Below are positions 39,801 through 52,800 of a stretch of DNA of 64,000 nucleotides, one piece after another; the stretch's first letter is position 1; every line of letters begins with the position of its first letter. The translations under genes were made by a program, and so were the position numbers. The stretch spans positions 2,108,001 to 2,172,000 of the forward strand of contig NC_057790.1 in NCBI RefSeq assembly GCF_014905175.1, in the 5' to 3' direction. Source of the DNA: Aphidius gifuensis. Its lineage: Eukaryota > Arthropoda > Insecta > Hymenoptera > Braconidae. The notes beneath the pieces are model-generated. The model made no database searches, was not told where the DNA came from, and saw nothing but the letters and a program-made list of their open reading frames with translations.

Positions 39801-42430
39801 TCAAATCATTCCCATATCATAATAAATACATCCAATATCATCAAAATAATTTGATAAATCATCCAAGCGAAAATATAAAATATCATTACATTAAAAATGT
39901 CATATAAATAATTATTAAATAATCTATGTAAAATATAATAATTATTCATTGAAATGAATTTGTTTTTATCCAATTTTTAATAAACACTTTAACTATGAAA
40001 AAATTGATCTAGATTAAATTAAATACTTCCTTGTTTGAAATTATAAAATTTAAAAATATCTTGATTGTAAATATGTATATAAATATCAAGATTTAAAAAT
40101 GTATGTGCAGAACACATATATATCAACAAAATTAAATGTTTAATATCATAAATTAAATAGAAAATCAAAAAAAAATAAGTAACTGCATCATGATGGTAAT
40201 GTTCTGGCAATGTATTAACACAGAAATGGTAAATCATCAAGTGTGTGTTATACTGCTTGATAATAAATGATGTTAAAAATTTTATTTCAATTGCAGTGTG
40301 GTAAATGTGTTTAATCAGTACCATACTACTGTTTAATTGCATATAAGTATGTACAAGACATACTTGTAATTATTGAATATGTCATTGCTGTAGAAAAATA
40401 CTACATTGTAAAAAAAAAAAAAATTAATTTTAAATGTAATATGTTTACTATATACAGTTGTGTATCAATATGTAATTTGTTTTTTTTTTTTTTTTATAAA
40501 TTATGTGAGAAATAATTTTTGCGGTAATATAAAATCTTCAAACATTCAGGAATTAAAATTAGAACCAGTTTATCAAGCGCGGTATATATACCATGGTTTT
40601 TACCGACACCATGTTGCTATTATAAATCCTTAGATTCGTCGTAAATCCGGCTAATTATTATACGATATTCATATAACCTGTTTTATAAACCAGACAAGAT
40701 GCACTATAACTTGGTGTTGGAAAATAAATTTTATCTCACTGATTTTTCATATTTACATTAATCTTTTTTGGTTATTATCATTGTTGCTTTTATTTGTTTT
40801 CTTTTTTTTTTTTTTCTTTATTAATTGTATAAAAAATCATCATTATTTGAATTTTTGACGATTGAATTTTATGATTTTATTGTAAAATCATATGTGGAAT
40901 TTTTCGTTAATAATTATTTACAATATGGATGAGCATGATGTGAAATTAGTCCGGTTATCCACAACAGGGTGCATAAAATAAATGCGTTAACATTATGTGT
41001 ACGCAAAAGTCGTTCAATAAAAATTTGTGCACCTCCTGGGTGGTAAACATTCACGCGACTTTTCACTATCGCAATGTTAGTTATATTAATTTATAGTTAG
41101 TTTATTTTTTCATTTATAGATAATCATAAATAATTATTATAATTATAGATTCTTAAAAAAATTTAATGATCTATGATTCAGGAAAACATTATCTTAATTT
41201 TTTTTTTTTTGATTATAAAAATTATATATATTTTAAATTTATCAAATTATGTTGATGAAGTAGACAAAGCAATTTTTATTTCCGCCAGAATTTTTTAAAT
41301 TCAGTTTCTATGAATAGAATTGTACATATTTTTTTTTTTCTCTTTTATTTTTTTGCTTTTTTTTTATAAATATGTAAGAAATGAAAAAACCGGATGCGTT
41401 TTATATATAATCCAGTTAACATGAGTCTGATGTTGGCATTGCACCAGAGATCTGAAAGTACCTAAAATGGACAGGAAGTCGTTGGCCCAACAATTCAATG
41501 CTAAATTGGATTGTAGGGTCACAAGTATTTTTTTTTTCCAACAAACTTATATATAAAAATTTTTTTCTCCTTTTTTTTTCGTCATGGATTCTCGCCCACT
41601 GATCGATTTTACCTACCTGTTTATGTGAAGATCAATTTTCATCTCAGTATTACACATTATCCATATAAATATCTATTTAATCCCTTCCTGTTCTCAAAAA
41701 TTATTGATATAAATTCATATTTATATAAAATTTCCACAAAAATGAATACATAAAATAACAAAATTATTTACATTAAAAAGTAAATAACATTAATCAAATA
41801 TTCGAAACAAAAAAAAATTATAATATCGATAAAATTTAAAAGAAAAAAAACAATTTCTTTTATTCTTGTTTCTTTAATATTAATAAAAAAAATATTAAAA
41901 CAACTCAACTTTGCTTTCGTTCGTTGTACATTCAAGATAATAACTTTGGAATAATTATAACTATTTAACATGATAAGAAAATTATCGTAGTTGTTACCAT
42001 TTTTTTTCCTCAAAATTTGTAAAACATTGTTGAACTGACGTGCATTATTTATTGATGATAGTCAACATTTTTTTCATAAATCATATAGAGTTTAAGATGT
42101 TCTCGAGTTGAAAAATAACAAGAAAAATTTAAAGAAATAGTTACTTAATATTTTTGGATTAATTGCAACGTTGTGTCCAATAAAATATTTCATTTATTTA
42201 TTTTTTTTTTTTCAATCATAATTAATTGATGAAATTAAATGACAAATTTTCAATAAAAAAAAACAACAACAATAAAGTTGAATAAGAAAAAAATGATAAT
42301 AAATAAATAACAAATTCTAATTGAACAACTGTGCAAACGAAAGCTTCTAGTTTCAGCAAGATACACTGCAGTATCATGATTATGGATGAAGAAGGAAGGC
42401 CCTGAAGAGTCAACACAGCATCGAGTCATA
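36882..42430. other. AT-rich non-coding sequence
   Basis: No gene supported. The open frame at 37199-37582 has a mixed-composition middle (about 37280-37440) but begins and ends in AT-rich low complexity. Others (38305, 39382, 40019, 41768) are typical AT-rich chance frames. A GGTATATATACC palindrome lies near 40581-40592. A short imperfect hairpin resembling a transposon end is at 41486-41518. Confidence 0.55.
38590..38609. repeat. (TTG)n microsatellite
   Basis: Six TTG units plus a partial unit. Non-coding context. Confidence 0.9.
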
Positions 42431-42490
42431 TATAAATAGGGGCCTTCATTACCAAGTCTTGTTAATTAGTCGATGATAAGAAATCAACTG
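42429..42490 (+). promoter_or_regulatory. Candidate TATA promoter with short first exon
   Basis: CATATATAAATAGGGGCC is a textbook TATA box (TATAAATA from 42431) with a GC-rich 3' flank. Initiation would fall near 42460-42467 (AATTAGTC). About 25 bases later a good donor, CAACTG|GTAAGC, ends at 42490/42491, giving a very short untranslated first exon. No downstream exon can be assigned. It is judged on spacing and motif quality only. Confidence 0.3.
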
Positions 42491-43482
42491 GTAAGCGTCG
42501 GAGTGTGTTGATGCAAATAAAAAAAAACATTTTCAAACATTTAATACAAATAACTGATGAATCATAGCAAGTAAAATGACTGGTGTTAATTAGAAGATAT
42601 TAATATCTTGATTAAATTTCATTTCATAAATCATCTTATCAATATTTATTTAATCATAAAAAAAATTTATACATATTTATGAATATATTCAATAGACAAA
42701 TAATAATAAAAAAATAAATAAAAATAGAATAAAGATTACACAAGTAAATAAAATATATTGAACATATTCAGTATGGATTTTCACATGATACAAACGAAGT
42801 GAGAAAGGATGTGGCATTATAAAAGACGTCCTGTCATGTTATACCAACCTGTCTGATGGTGCAGCTTTGTTGTATCATAGACTACCATATTATGTATGTT
42901 GTAGCACGAAGACGTCTTAGTCCTGAAGACGATCACAATGCCAGGTATCAAAGGTATACATTTTTTTTTTTTTTTTTTTTCATCAATCTATCCTTCTTTT
43001 TTTTCATTTCTATCATTTTCTCTCTTCTTCAACTACCTACGTAAATGACCTACCATTCACTATGGGTGTATCGCCCACCAGTTATTTCATTCAGTGTATG
43101 CAATTTGAAACCGGGTGGCCAACACCTCTTTCAATTTCATATACAACGTATTTCTACTTCAGGAGCATTCACATTATTCAATTGTTAAACTGGACAGGAC
43201 AACTGAATTTAATCATAATGCCTCATTTTATATATCAAGTAAAAAATATACATATTTTTTATTTCAAATTATTTCATTATGTAAATATAACTGTGTATAT
43301 AAATTAATTTTTTTATAAATAATAATAATTAAAATGTATTAATAATTTAACGTATTTATTAAATGATATTTATATTAATAAAAAAAATAAATTTATATCT
43401 TTGCTCGTTAGATATTCATCGTAAAATTAGTTGAACAAAAAAAAAGCATTATAAAAAATTAAATTAAATTAAAATCAATGAA

Positions 43483-43729
43483 TATATAAAAGACACTGAA
43501 TCAACACAGTAGTTGTTTGTATTTAGAGTACGAAAGGCGCCGCCGTGGTCTCTCGATACTTTTAATTCTCGTTAAACGTCTCACGTTTCATCGTTGATTG
43601 CTGTCTCATTTCACTTGGCAGTAGTTCAGCGTTTGCAAGATTTACGTATTGTTAATTAACGTTGAACTAAACTCGTTCGCCAATGTTAATTGCCAAGAAT
43701 TAAACTGGGGTTGGTCAACTCATGGGGGC
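43483..43729 (+). promoter_or_regulatory. Candidate TATA promoter and GC-elevated leader
   Basis: TATATAAAAG (43483-43492) precedes ACACAGTAGTTG, so initiation near 43508-43516 would fit TATA spacing. The sequence that follows is a GC-richer stretch of about 220 bp (AAGGCGCCGCCGTGG near 43530, TCTCACGTTTCATCG near 43580) without a long frame, like a 5' UTR. GGGGCAG|GTTGTG near 43729 could be its donor. It lies about 1 kb from the candidate at 42431. The gene served is not visible. Confidence 0.3.
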
Positions 43730-43894
43730 AGGTTGTGGGTAGGCGTGTCTTCTACGTGCTGTTATTATATGTACTTTTAAACTTGTGTTCATGTTCTTTA
43801 TTCATCTCAACTTGAAATCATTCTAATGTTTTTTTTTTTTTCTTATTTATTTACTGGCTGGTGTTACCTGGCTTTGCCAACATATTTGTACACT

Positions 43895-43912
43895 AATTAC
43901 TAATTAGTAATT
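43895..43912. promoter_or_regulatory. 18-bp palindrome of homeodomain-type sites
   Basis: AATTACTAATTAGTAATT is a perfect palindrome built from overlapping TAATTA/TAAT cores, the class of site bound by homeodomain dimers. In DNA this AT-rich a chance origin is possible. Confidence 0.3.
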
Positions 43913-46900
43913 TTATTTTAAAATTGTTTAATTGAAAAAAACCATAAACTCATGAAATTTCTATTTTTATTATATTATTTTTTATTTTTTTTCATAACTC
44001 AAATGTCATTGATTTCAAAAATAAAATCACTATTATACAAACACCTGTTTTATGATGAAAAGAAAAAATAAAATTCATTAATTTAAAAACGGAAATTAGG
44101 TTGACATGTGGAAGGCATATTGTGATGAGAAATCTTATGAACAAAACTTTGCTTCCTTAGTAAAAAAAAAACAAAAATTGCTGCTTCATGATCCATGAAT
44201 TTCAAGAACTCCTGGGGTTTCTTATCTCTGTCTGGTCTCTTTTTTATTTATTTAAATTTTTTTAATAACAAAAAAAAAATCTCCGGAAACAAATTAATAT
44301 AAATTTGAGTTTAAATTTTTTAAAAATAAAAAAAAAAAACAATCATTCATTTGGATAACTAATTATAATAATAATTATCTTTATTTTTTTGATGAACAAA
44401 AAAATTGACATGTCATCGTTAGCATAGAAACAGTAATGGTTATTAAAAAATATTGAAAAAAAAAAAAATAATAATACCTAGATATTAAATAGCTCTTTAA
44501 ACATGAAACTAGTAATTTTAGTAGATTTTAGAAAAAAAAAAACACACCCTCAAAATTTTTATAAAGCAGTGACCGATGTTTACAAATAACAGGTGGGGTA
44601 CAGATAGTGAATTTTAATATTAGGAGCGCCTGATGGTTAGAAAATAGAAATGATCCCAAGGGGGCAGAACTGATGACGTGTACCCAACAGATCCAGACAT
44701 TCAATTTATTTGAAGCAAGGTGGCGGATATGGGCATCATTTTATTTATTAAAAATTTAGGATCTTGTGGGGGTCCCTCACACCAAACCATGTGCTAGCCG
44801 ATCACTCTCACTGATTAATCGTATTCATTTTAAAATAAAACACATCATTTATTACTTAACATAAATATATTTTGTCTATATGTTAAAACTATATTATCAT
44901 GAGACGTCTAATTTTTTTTTATTATCTATTTTCATTATGCAATATATTTATTAATATTTAATTTTTTTAAAAAAAGTAAATAGCTGTTGGTATGGAAATT
45001 AAAGCTGTGACGACAAATTGAGTTGACATGTTGCATTGATATAATAAATTTAAAAATTATATTGGTGCAGACCACATGGCGCAATTAAAAAAAAAAACAG
45101 AAAAAAAAAATAGGCACCGGTCTCTTTGTGCCACGCGTCTACACTCTTAAACCACAAGCATATGGCAAGATGAGGATGAGTTTGTTAATTCCATTTTCAT
45201 TTGATTCGAGGACCTTTTTTTTTTTTTTATTTTTTAATTTTCTTTCTCTTTGAAGATGTTCTTCAACCAAGTTTGAACACTTGCCTAATCTAAAGTGGCA
45301 CCTTTGGAAATCTAATCACAAAATACGACATTTAATTTATTTTTCTAGTGATGATCTAGACAATCTTATCTTTAATTAAAAGACAAAAATAAAAAAATTT
45401 GTAGAGACTTTAATATAGATAAATAAATTTAAAATACACAGAAGTTTTACATAGTAGCTGGCGTCACGATCTAAGTGCCCACGCGTAGACACTCGGATTA
45501 AAGTGTCTGATCAAGTACTTTCGCCTGAAAAAAAAAAAATATTTCAACTGAAAAAGAATAGTTGAAAAAAAATTATAATTTCATTTACAATTGAACAGAT
45601 TTATATAATACATAAAAATAAATATAATTACTAGATTTTTTAAATCGATAAGCATCATTCTAGATGAAAGGTGAGAATATTTTCTAACTTCAAGAGATTT
45701 TGTTTTTTTTTTTTCTACAAAAATCTCATAATAAAAATAGAACATAATACAAAATTTTTATAGCCAAGTAAAAAGAAAAATAAAACCTTTCCCAGGTATT
45801 ACTAGTGGAATGTTTTCTGGACAATGAGAAGTTATGTCACTGCTTATATATTTTTTTTTTCTATTTTTTTTTATACCCAATATTGGAGACAATCTCCACA
45901 TGCAAAGGAGATCCTTCTGGAGCATTTAACCGTAAGGAAACAGCAAGGTAGAATAAAAAGAATAAAAAAAAAAAAAAAAAAAAACACTCAATGAATGAGA
46001 ACGAAAATAGGTGCGGGAAAAAAGGTTTCCAAAATTCGGGAAAATTCTGTGGGAAAGGTATGAATAAGCGACGGAATCCTGTGGTGCTTGAGTATTATAT
46101 CGAGCTGGACAATAGACAAAACTCTTGAGAACTCGAGCAAATATAAAGAAAATAAAAAACAGTGATGCACTGAGAATGAAAAAGAGAAGAAATAAAATAT
46201 AACACCCTTTTTATGACATCAACAGGCCATCATCCAATTTTATTGAGAATTAAAGGAAAAAAAAAAGGTAAAAAAGGTAAAAACATATTTTTTATATACC
46301 ACGGATTACAAGCAAAGTAAATAACATTATAAACAGTATATTGAAACTGAGTTTGTTTGTTTATGGAGGATAATTTTCAAGTGTTTTTAAAAGATCGATG
46401 GATCGTTATCATTACGATAAATCGCTTTGCAATGTTATTTATTTTTGAACCACAATTTATACTAGCACGTTTGTTTCCTGAAACAAATTTAAAAAAAAAA
46501 GAAATTACTCTTTCGACAAATGCAGTAATCGATTTTATTCGTGAAACCTTAAATTCCAAGGGTATTTTATTGTATCAAAAAAGGAGATCAAACACAAAAC
46601 ACAAAGTGATGGCGAGTCAGGTGTGTACACGTCTGCTTTAAACTTAAAACTTCTATATATATTTTATATATTTTTTATTTAGTCTTTTTTCAAGTGAACA
46701 AAGGACCCGAATCCGCGTAAAAGCGAATCTTGTCGCTTTGCTCGATAGATGACACATCGACCAAGTCGGTAAAACTTCAGAGAAAAGGTGAGCCATGAAC
46801 GATCCAATGAATCAACGAAAAAAAAAACATAAAATCAAATAAGAGTATAAGCAAGTAAAAATAAAAAAAAACAACATTGAATGTGGTAAAAAATAAAAAT

Positions 46901-48403
46901 ATAAAATTTTCAAATAAAACTGGACATCTTGACCTCAAGTTGTTCTTCACCGTAGACAATTTGGCTGATGACTGATCAATGTCAAACATTAACTGGAAAC
47001 CAAGTTCATAAATCACATAAAAATTCCGTAAATTTTTTAGCATTATATTGGTCTATACACTTGTTCCATCGGAAATATCCCATTTCATTCATTCATGGGA
47101 CAACAACGACAGTACCACCTTACATTTTTTTCTTTTTTTTTTTTTTCATTATTGAATTGATATAATAGATTTATTTTTTATATTTTTTTATATTGTTCAT
47201 TTTCTTTTATTCTGTATTTTAGACGACACGAGGTTTTGTATAGCCAGCTTGTGGTCGAATTCACTTTTCGACCGTTCGATCCATTGATCGATTCATGCTT
47301 CAGCTCAATATAAGAATGAAGGAATATAGATTTTTTTATTTTTTTTTCTTTTTCTATCGCTAAAATGGTCGTGTCGTCACGGCTAGTATAGAATTATTAT
47401 ATTGAACCTTTTTTTCCAATTTTTATTTCAAAAGAAAATAATGAAAAAAAAAAAAAAAAAAACTTGTTGATTTTATCGTGTTTACATTTAAAATATATAT
47501 AAAGATATTCATTTTCTTTAAGGTTTATTCCATCGTTTGGATCTTTTATTCCAAGACGTTTTACTGTATAATAAAAGACTAGAAAAAAAATATTTTAAAA
47601 AATAATAAAAAAGTTGCTCTGATTTTTGTCGGTATTTTATTTTAATATTTTTTTAAAAAATTATTTTTCATGTGTATAAAAAAAAATTTAATGTGATTAG
47701 TTTTTTTTTTTTTATTATATGGATAACTTTTATTTACTATTTTGTGAATATTTATTTTTTCATTTTATCGTTAAAATTTAAATTAAATATAAAAATAATT
47801 TTAAAGCTCATATTTTTTTTCTTAATATTCATTTTAAAAATTCAAATTAAAAAAAAATAATTATTATTTAATATTCTTGTAAATATGAGATGTTTTTTCT
47901 ACTTTTTTTTTTTCTTCAAAATTTTAGTGGTTTTGATGATCATTCTTAAGATATGTCGTAAATGTCCGCTACATTTCGAGTGGCCATAGAAAATTTTGAA
48001 CAAAACATTTTTTTATTGTCACTCAGTTGTCGTTTGATGGCAGTATTCTCAGTTATTCTTAGATTCTGATTTTGTGTGTTACCTTCGTATATGAATGAGA
48101 CCATTATTTGCTTCTTGCGCCTCTCTCAAGTACCTGTGAACACTTTTTTTTTTTTTTTTCTTTTCTTTTCATCTTGCTATTATAAAATATATTTTTTTCT
48201 TCTTTCTCAGTATTTTTATTCTTGAAAAAGCACCAAAAATCCAGTAAAAAGTCTCATAACCTTTGCAGATGTAAAGAATAATATAAAAATTTTATTTTTT
48301 GATGGTGAATAAATAAATAAAAAAAGAATTATAATAAAATTTGATCAAATGCATGTTTTGATGAAGGTCACAAAGTGGGTGGCTAAGACAGGTATTTTTT
48401 TAG

Positions 48404-48505
48404 TGGAGTTGGCTAGACAACAAGATTGTACAAAACAGGATCAAAAGCGATAATGGATGGGAGACCGAATCTAAAGTGGGTGTGGAGGACACCAACAAGA
48501 TATAA
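48404..48505 (+). other. Candidate 33-codon terminal exon, unknown
   Basis: An acceptor (GGTATTTTTTTAG at 48403) opens a plus-strand frame of balanced composition, starting WSWLDNKIVQNRIKSDNGWE and ending TAA at 48503-48505. A second overlapping frame with its own ATG (48452) is also open for 24 codons. No family is recognised. Frames this short are weak evidence. Confidence 0.15.
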
Positions 48506-48624
48506 TGGATATTCCAGTTTTTTATAAATTTATTTTTATTTTTTCCATATATAACATGTGTATGTTTTTTTTTTTTCCTTTAAACTTTTGATGTGAACAA
48601 AGACGACAAGAATTCGCCACGTGC

Positions 48625-48640
48625 GTTGTATATATACAAC
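48625..48640. repeat. 16-bp perfect palindrome
   Basis: GTTGTATATATACAAC, directly after a CACGTG E-box word at 48619-48624. Confidence 0.6.
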
Positions 48641-49792
48641 AAGTCGTATACATTTATGATGTGTTATACATCTTTATATACACTGTATATAATATTTATG
48701 TAGACTTTTCAAATATATATATTCGTTTTTCATATCCCTAATAAATCTTCAGTGATTTTACCCTGTTCGTACAAGAAACCTTCTAAATCTTTATTTTACA
48801 ATGAAATTTATATACATTTTTTTTTCATAAATATAAACTTGATAAAAATGAAAGAAAAAAAAGCTTATAAAGTGATATTTTTTACGAGGATACATCCCTC
48901 TTAAATATTTTTTATATATTTAGCTCTTTTATGATAGATTTTTCGCTTTTCTGTCAACTTTTACTTTGTTGTATATAAATGAAATTATCTATATCGTTAC
49001 AGTTCATACACTTTAAATAGACTGGGTCAATATAAATTTTTTCTTACGCCTACAATTTAACTGCTACATAGTATATATTTATTTATTTATTTATTTTCTC
49101 ACGTCTAGTTGTAATTTTTATATTTTTTTGTCGTGTGAAAATTACTACTGGACTATTTAAAAGACATTAAAAATGACTAAATGTATTCATTAAATGATAA
49201 ATGCCCATCGGGCAACTAATCATCACCAGGCAAGCATGATCAATCGATTCAAAGATCAAAAAATAATATTCATATTGAAGTTGTAATTCTGTTTCGAACA
49301 ACAATACATGTATACACTATTATATTTAACTAGTACATATTGTCATTGAACTTTGGTAAAGCCAAGTTTAATATTGATCCTCATCGATAATTATATTTCA
49401 TGAATCACGATTGTATGATAAAAATGGACCTCCACCTGTGTCTTCATTTCTTTTATTGTTTAACTCTTTCTTTTTCATAAAGTTTCTTTTGTTTTGATTC
49501 TCACGATATGGCTGTACAACGAAGATCATCAAATTACATATATATCCATTAATGAATCATGTGCAAAGTCATTGAAATTTTAATTTGATATATATTAACT
49601 TATAAACCAATCATTCAGTTGATTTCACTCGTCAACAATCAAAAGAAAAAAAAAAAGAAATAATAATATCATTGTCAAAATGAAAATATTAAAAAGAAAG
49701 AAGCAAATAAGAAAAGAAAAAAAATTTAAACTACATATAAGAATAATAAAGAGTCTACAATTACGGAACGGTTTTAAAATAAATTCCAGACG

Positions 49793-49882
49793 ATGACCGA
49801 TGTTGGAGATAAACAGTCAGAAACAGTTTCTTTGCTCTTGGAGGCAATGATAATGACACCTGATACTTGGTGCAACGCGTGA
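49793..49882 (+). CDS. Candidate small ORF, 29 residues, unknown
   Basis: The ATG at 49793 follows an acceptor-like AAATTCCAG|AC. The frame reads MTDVGDKQSETVSLLLEAMI and ends TGA at 49880-49882. It is acidic and amphipathic-looking, unlike translated AT-rich noise, and sits in a GC-richer island (49790-49950). It could be an upstream ORF, a small exon or chance. Confidence 0.15.
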   Translation: MTDVGDKQSETVSLLLEAMIMTPDTWCNA

Positions 49883-52800
49883 CCCGGAAACTGAGACATT
49901 TTTAAGTTGTACAAACTACGGGAGGAGCAGTTGCAGATCTAGATTGCTATTGGAGACTCTTTTGCTTCGTTCTTTCGCGTATTTTTTTATTTTGTATCAT
50001 TTTACTTTTTTTTTCATAGTTTATTTTATTCAAGTCTACCTTAATGCTTTTTCTTCTTCATTCCATCCAACAACACCACTCAAATGGCACTTGTACACCT
50101 TTTTATATATGTGTGTGTATGTTAGTTTGAATAAACTGCTGGCAAGATTGGAGACTACGATGTGTACTTTCTTGGTTGTCTTTTGATGCGGGGATTTCTT
50201 GAGGCCAACTTGCTTTAGGCATCGTGTTCATCGTGCCAACTGATGCAAACTTCAAGTGCGACTTGAATATATATATATTTTTATTTTTCTCTTATTGTCA
50301 ACTTGTATATAATACAATCTCATTTAAATATATTCCAATACTTTTTTTAAAAAAGTATTTATTCCAACAAATTTTTCATTAAAAATAAATGAAATTTTTT
50401 TAAGACTATTTTATATATTTAAATAAAAAATTAATAAGAAAATAAAAAAACCACACCTCAATCATGATGAGGACATTGTCTTGGTAGACTTATCGTATTT
50501 ATTATTATATATTATAATCGACATGCGATATATGCCCGTCCACACCCTCATTGCTCATTCTCGCGGATATTCGCTCCATCGATCGAACAATTTTAAGTCT
50601 CGAGTGAAGTTAAAAAAATTTTTGAAATGAAAAATAAATCAAAGAAAGATCTTTGAATATATGAACATTTATTTCGTGACCCTTACGCGTGACCATCAGG
50701 CCAACAAAATTTTAATTTTTTATTTTTAAACTACCTTCATCGAAGAGTGTAACCTCATTAGTCCAATGATGTCTTTCTTAATTGTTCATCCTTTCCCCTC
50801 AATAAAATCTGCAATACATATCGACTTGCTCACTTGTGCACAGCTCCTCTTGGTTTTTTTTATTTTTATTTTTTACTTGGCACCCACTTAATACATATAG
50901 ATTCAATTCTGATCATCAACAATTCCATGTTGAATTAATTATTTATACCTTTTTTTTTTTCATTCTCATTTGTTAAAAAAGATACAATACAAACATATAA
51001 ATTACTTGCAATATTTGAATACTATATAATTTTTATTTGATTGTATTAATTTTACTTTCTTCATTAACTAACAAATTGTATTTATATATGTACTTAAGCG
51101 TGATTAATTAAATTGTTTCCCACGTTTAGGGTCATGCGACATACATCGATCAATGATTTAATTTCTCACGGATTATTGATGAATTTAAAATGCAAATGTA
51201 TAATTTAAAAATTTTAATAAATGACAAAATTAATTTAATGATTAATTGTTAATTTAACGATTGATTTTTCTATTTATATACAAATTTATATTAATGTCTT
51301 CCGGTTGATGAGATGTATTGTTAATAAATCGATCGATCGATAACTTTTTACGATGATGGGTTGTGTACAAAAGATCATCTCACTATCATCATCAACAACT
51401 TGCCAATATATATAAATATAAAATAAAAATTATACATACACATTACTTGTGTACAAGGAGGCATTGTTATATACCATCGATGATTTAAATGCTCAAACAT
51501 TAACATGAGACTCCCGCTGTCAAACTAAACAACGACATTTCCATTTTTGCTTGTACACAATATTGTTTCCTTATTTATTTTTAACTTATTTTTAAAAAAA
51601 TAATATATTTATATTTTTTAAATATATTTTAAATCATTTTAGATTAATATAATGATAATTTTATATAAAAACAAATGGCAAAGATAATATAAAAAGTAAA
51701 AAAAAAATTATTATAACAAAAAATATACTGATTGTATTACATATTTTATCACACTGAATGGTTTATCCAAACAACTTGTTGAATATCGTCCAACTAATAA
51801 ATAAATTTTATATCAAAACATCGATCGAAACTAATCCCCAGGGTGCATTTATACAGTATGTATATAATATTTTTAGTTACATATATAGAATTCTATATAA
51901 AATGCATTAAAACATTTATATATATACTAACACAAATATTTATAAATCTTTTGTATGAGAGCACGCGTTTGCACAAATAAAATTCAAGCTTCTGCACTAC
52001 ATTATTATTTTGTTATATATATTTATTTTTATTTATTACTATGTTTTATCTCGCTTGGATGCGTAAATATATAAATGATATTGTAATCGATAGCTATAAG
52101 GAAAAGATTAATAAAACTCGAGTAATGTATATAGAAATAATTTTAAAAACATAAAGATAAAAAGAAGAAAGACAAAGAAAGAATTGTCGACACAGTCTAT
52201 ATGTTGATGCTGTCATTGAGATAAGGAAAAAAATATTTTTTTAAGTGTCTTTTTTTTCGTATTGAATTGGGTTATATGATAGTAAAATTAATTCTATTTA
52301 TTTCTAAATTAAAAAGACAATACTTACACATGTAAATGTTTTTTGAATTTAGTTTCAAATATTAACAGACAGAAAAAAAATAGCACAAGTGCACTTGTAT
52401 ATATACGAGTAATGAAAATAAATAAACTTTCATGTTTACAAAATAATTATTAGGAACAAAAAAAAGCCTTTTTATTTTTTTATAATTTGATTTTTTGATA
52501 AAGATTAAAGTTCAAAATCAATTAAAATCCTTGTTGGTTTTTTTTTGATATTATGTAATTATTGATCCTTTTTTGTTGTGAAATATTGAATTCAAAATCT
52601 TAAATGTAACACTAAAATTCAATGCATGTATGCGTTTTTTATTTAAAAAGGACAACATATGAAATTATTGTTGATAAATCGATTGTAATTATAGATTATG
52701 TCTTTTATTATATTCGACCCCTTTGGCACCAAAGTTTCACAACTTATCCAATCTTTAATATGAAATAATAAAATATAAAAAATACATAGAATAATAAGTT

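Noticed and set aside
46357..46641. 94-codon frame considered as a receptor or membrane-protein exon
   Set aside because: No odorant receptor motif, no good splice sites, and the opposite strand is open over the same span.
47253..47285. tRNA-like T-arm (GTTCGATCC after a hairpin)
   Set aside because: Resembles a B box, but no A box, acceptor stem or anticodon arm can be built upstream.
49944..50186. 80-codon hydrophobic frame resembling a membrane protein
   Set aside because: Leu/Phe content follows the T-rich strand; no charged loops, motif or splice support.
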